Assembly (NCBI GenBank): GCA_007132145.1
Contig: SLPE01000190.1
Location: 1 to 5,823, forward strand
Source of the DNA: Candidatus Izemoplasma sp.
GTDB taxonomy: Bacteria > Bacillota_I > Bacilli_A > Izemoplasmatales > Izemoplasmataceae
Direction: 5' to 3'
Length of the DNA: 5,823 bases
Below the pieces are notes generated by a model, which did no database searches, was not told the origin of the DNA, and worked only from the letters and a program-made list of their open reading frames with translations. This document shows, piece by piece, positions 5,312 to 5,823 of this stretch. Made by a program: the position numbers and the translations under genes. How positions within the stretch are numbered: the first letter of the stretch is position 1; the number at the start of each line of letters is the position of its first letter.

Positions 5312-5777
5312 AGGTTGTTGTGGATTGAGTCCAGACGACGAGGTCGCCTTTACTGGCGACTCGAAAATAAGTCGGGGTAAACGACGTGTGCTCACGCATA
5401 AGTATACAGACATGCTATTCTTTGGGCATAGCGGTTATCACTCTTGGCTTTGGGTTGTGAGCTTCGCTGTTTAGGAGAATATGCAAACGAGGTGTCGCTG
5501 TTTAAACCATCCGACGCGAAGCGTCGATACGTCAGAAGAGGGAAAAACAAGGTTTTTCGCATAAGGGAGAGAAGTTTGATTTTTAAGGAACCGTGATATA
5601 GACACCGTTGATGAGCCCAGAAGTCTATGGGACGATGGATGCTTAGGATTGTGCAGTATCAAACGCGGCTGTTTTGTGCGCTCTACCCACGGACAATCGC
5701 GTTGATGATAACACTAATTTTTTGGTAGATAGACCGTCTTTATGACACGGACAGGGTGTGGTTTGGAATCATCGGAT
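5312..5777. other. Gene-free stretch with clustered hairpins
   Basis: I see no credible gene here. Several short inverted repeats lie close together. GTCGCC/GGCGAC (5343-5348 with 5355-5360) can be lengthened by CGA/TCG with one bulged base. GCTCAC/GTGAGC (5390-5395 with 5457-5462) encloses GCTAT/ATAGC (5414-5418 with 5428-5432). CGACGC/GCGTCG (5512-5517 with 5521-5526) has a GAA loop. GAAAAAC/GTTTTTC (5542-5548 with 5552-5558) has an AAG loop. A direct repeat TCGCTGTTTA occurs at 5464-5473 and 5495-5504. None matches a structured RNA I recognise. It may be an unrecognised RNA, a dispersed intergenic repeat, or decayed DNA. Confidence 0.45.
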
Positions 5778-5806
5778 GTAACAAAACCGTAGGCTAGTGT
5801 TATAAC
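5778..5806 (+). promoter_or_regulatory. Promoter of a gene starting beyond the right edge
   Basis: GTAACA (5778-5783, 4 of 6 matches) and TATAAC (5801-5806, 5 of 6) are 17 bases apart. TGT directly before the -10 gives an extended -10 box. Transcription would start near 5813, leaving a very short leader before the ribosome site at 5815. Confidence 0.55.
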
Positions 5807-5814
5807 CAGCACTT

Positions 5815-5821
5815 GAGGTGA
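5815..5821 (+). promoter_or_regulatory. Ribosome binding site at the window edge
   Basis: GAGGTGA matches the core of the anti-16S consensus two bases from the end of the window. A plus-strand gene probably begins within about ten bases beyond it. With the promoter at 5778-5806 its leader would be very short. Confidence 0.55.
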
Positions 5822-5823
5822 AT

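Noticed and set aside
5392..5562. 56-codon minus-strand frame starting MRKTLFFPLL
   Set aside because: There is no ribosome site, it spans the hairpins, and its Arg/Ser-rich composition looks like a chance frame. It may recur if the stretch is a dispersed repeat.
5471..5662. 63-codon minus-strand frame in the right-hand region
   Set aside because: It overlaps hairpins and the other chance frame, with no ribosome site and no protein-like pattern.

Overview
The window looks like chromosomal DNA of a low-to-mid G+C bacterium of the Bacillota/Mycoplasmatota kind (for example Acholeplasma/Izemoplasma-like or a neighbouring clostridial or erysipelotrichial group). The evidence is the AGGAGG-like ribosome sites, the T-rich intrinsic terminators, a lipobox protein and a protein built from Listeria-Bacteroides repeats plus BspA-type leucine-rich repeats. 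TGA is a stop in at least two genes, which argues against the Mycoplasma/Spiroplasma code. The placement is an inference and no genus can be named.

Layout. Positions 3-140 hold the last 45 codons of a cyclophilin-type peptidyl-prolyl isomerase, in a frame that is easy to miss because a longer open frame overlaps it. A well-made ribosome site follows, then a 139-residue cupin-like protein (183-602). A strong intrinsic terminator (671-711) closes this pair. Converging on it from the other strand is the dominant gene of the window (742-4065, minus strand). It encodes a 1107-residue surface lipoprotein with a lipobox at Cys24, seven tandem Listeria-Bacteroides (Flg_new/InlB B-type) repeats and about twenty BspA/TpLRR leucine-rich repeats. 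Its promoter can be read at 4109-4137, with an imperfect palindrome just upstream.

Positions 4171-4800 hold no intact gene. On the minus strand there is a stretch that reads like one protein broken by a single-base frameshift (4368-4587), probably a decayed gene. A small orphan gene follows (4861-5295, 144 residues), with its own -10 box and ribosome site. Its terminator hairpin is folded around its own stop codon. From 5312 to 5777 no credible gene is visible, but several short perfect hairpins cluster there. The window ends with a good promoter (5778-5806) and ribosome site (5815-5821) for a gene that starts just beyond it.

I see no multi-gene system such as defence, secretion or biosynthesis. 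The most notable items are the very acidic, highly repetitive lipoprotein, the stop codon inside a terminator loop, the frameshifted remnant, and the hairpin-rich stretch at the right end.
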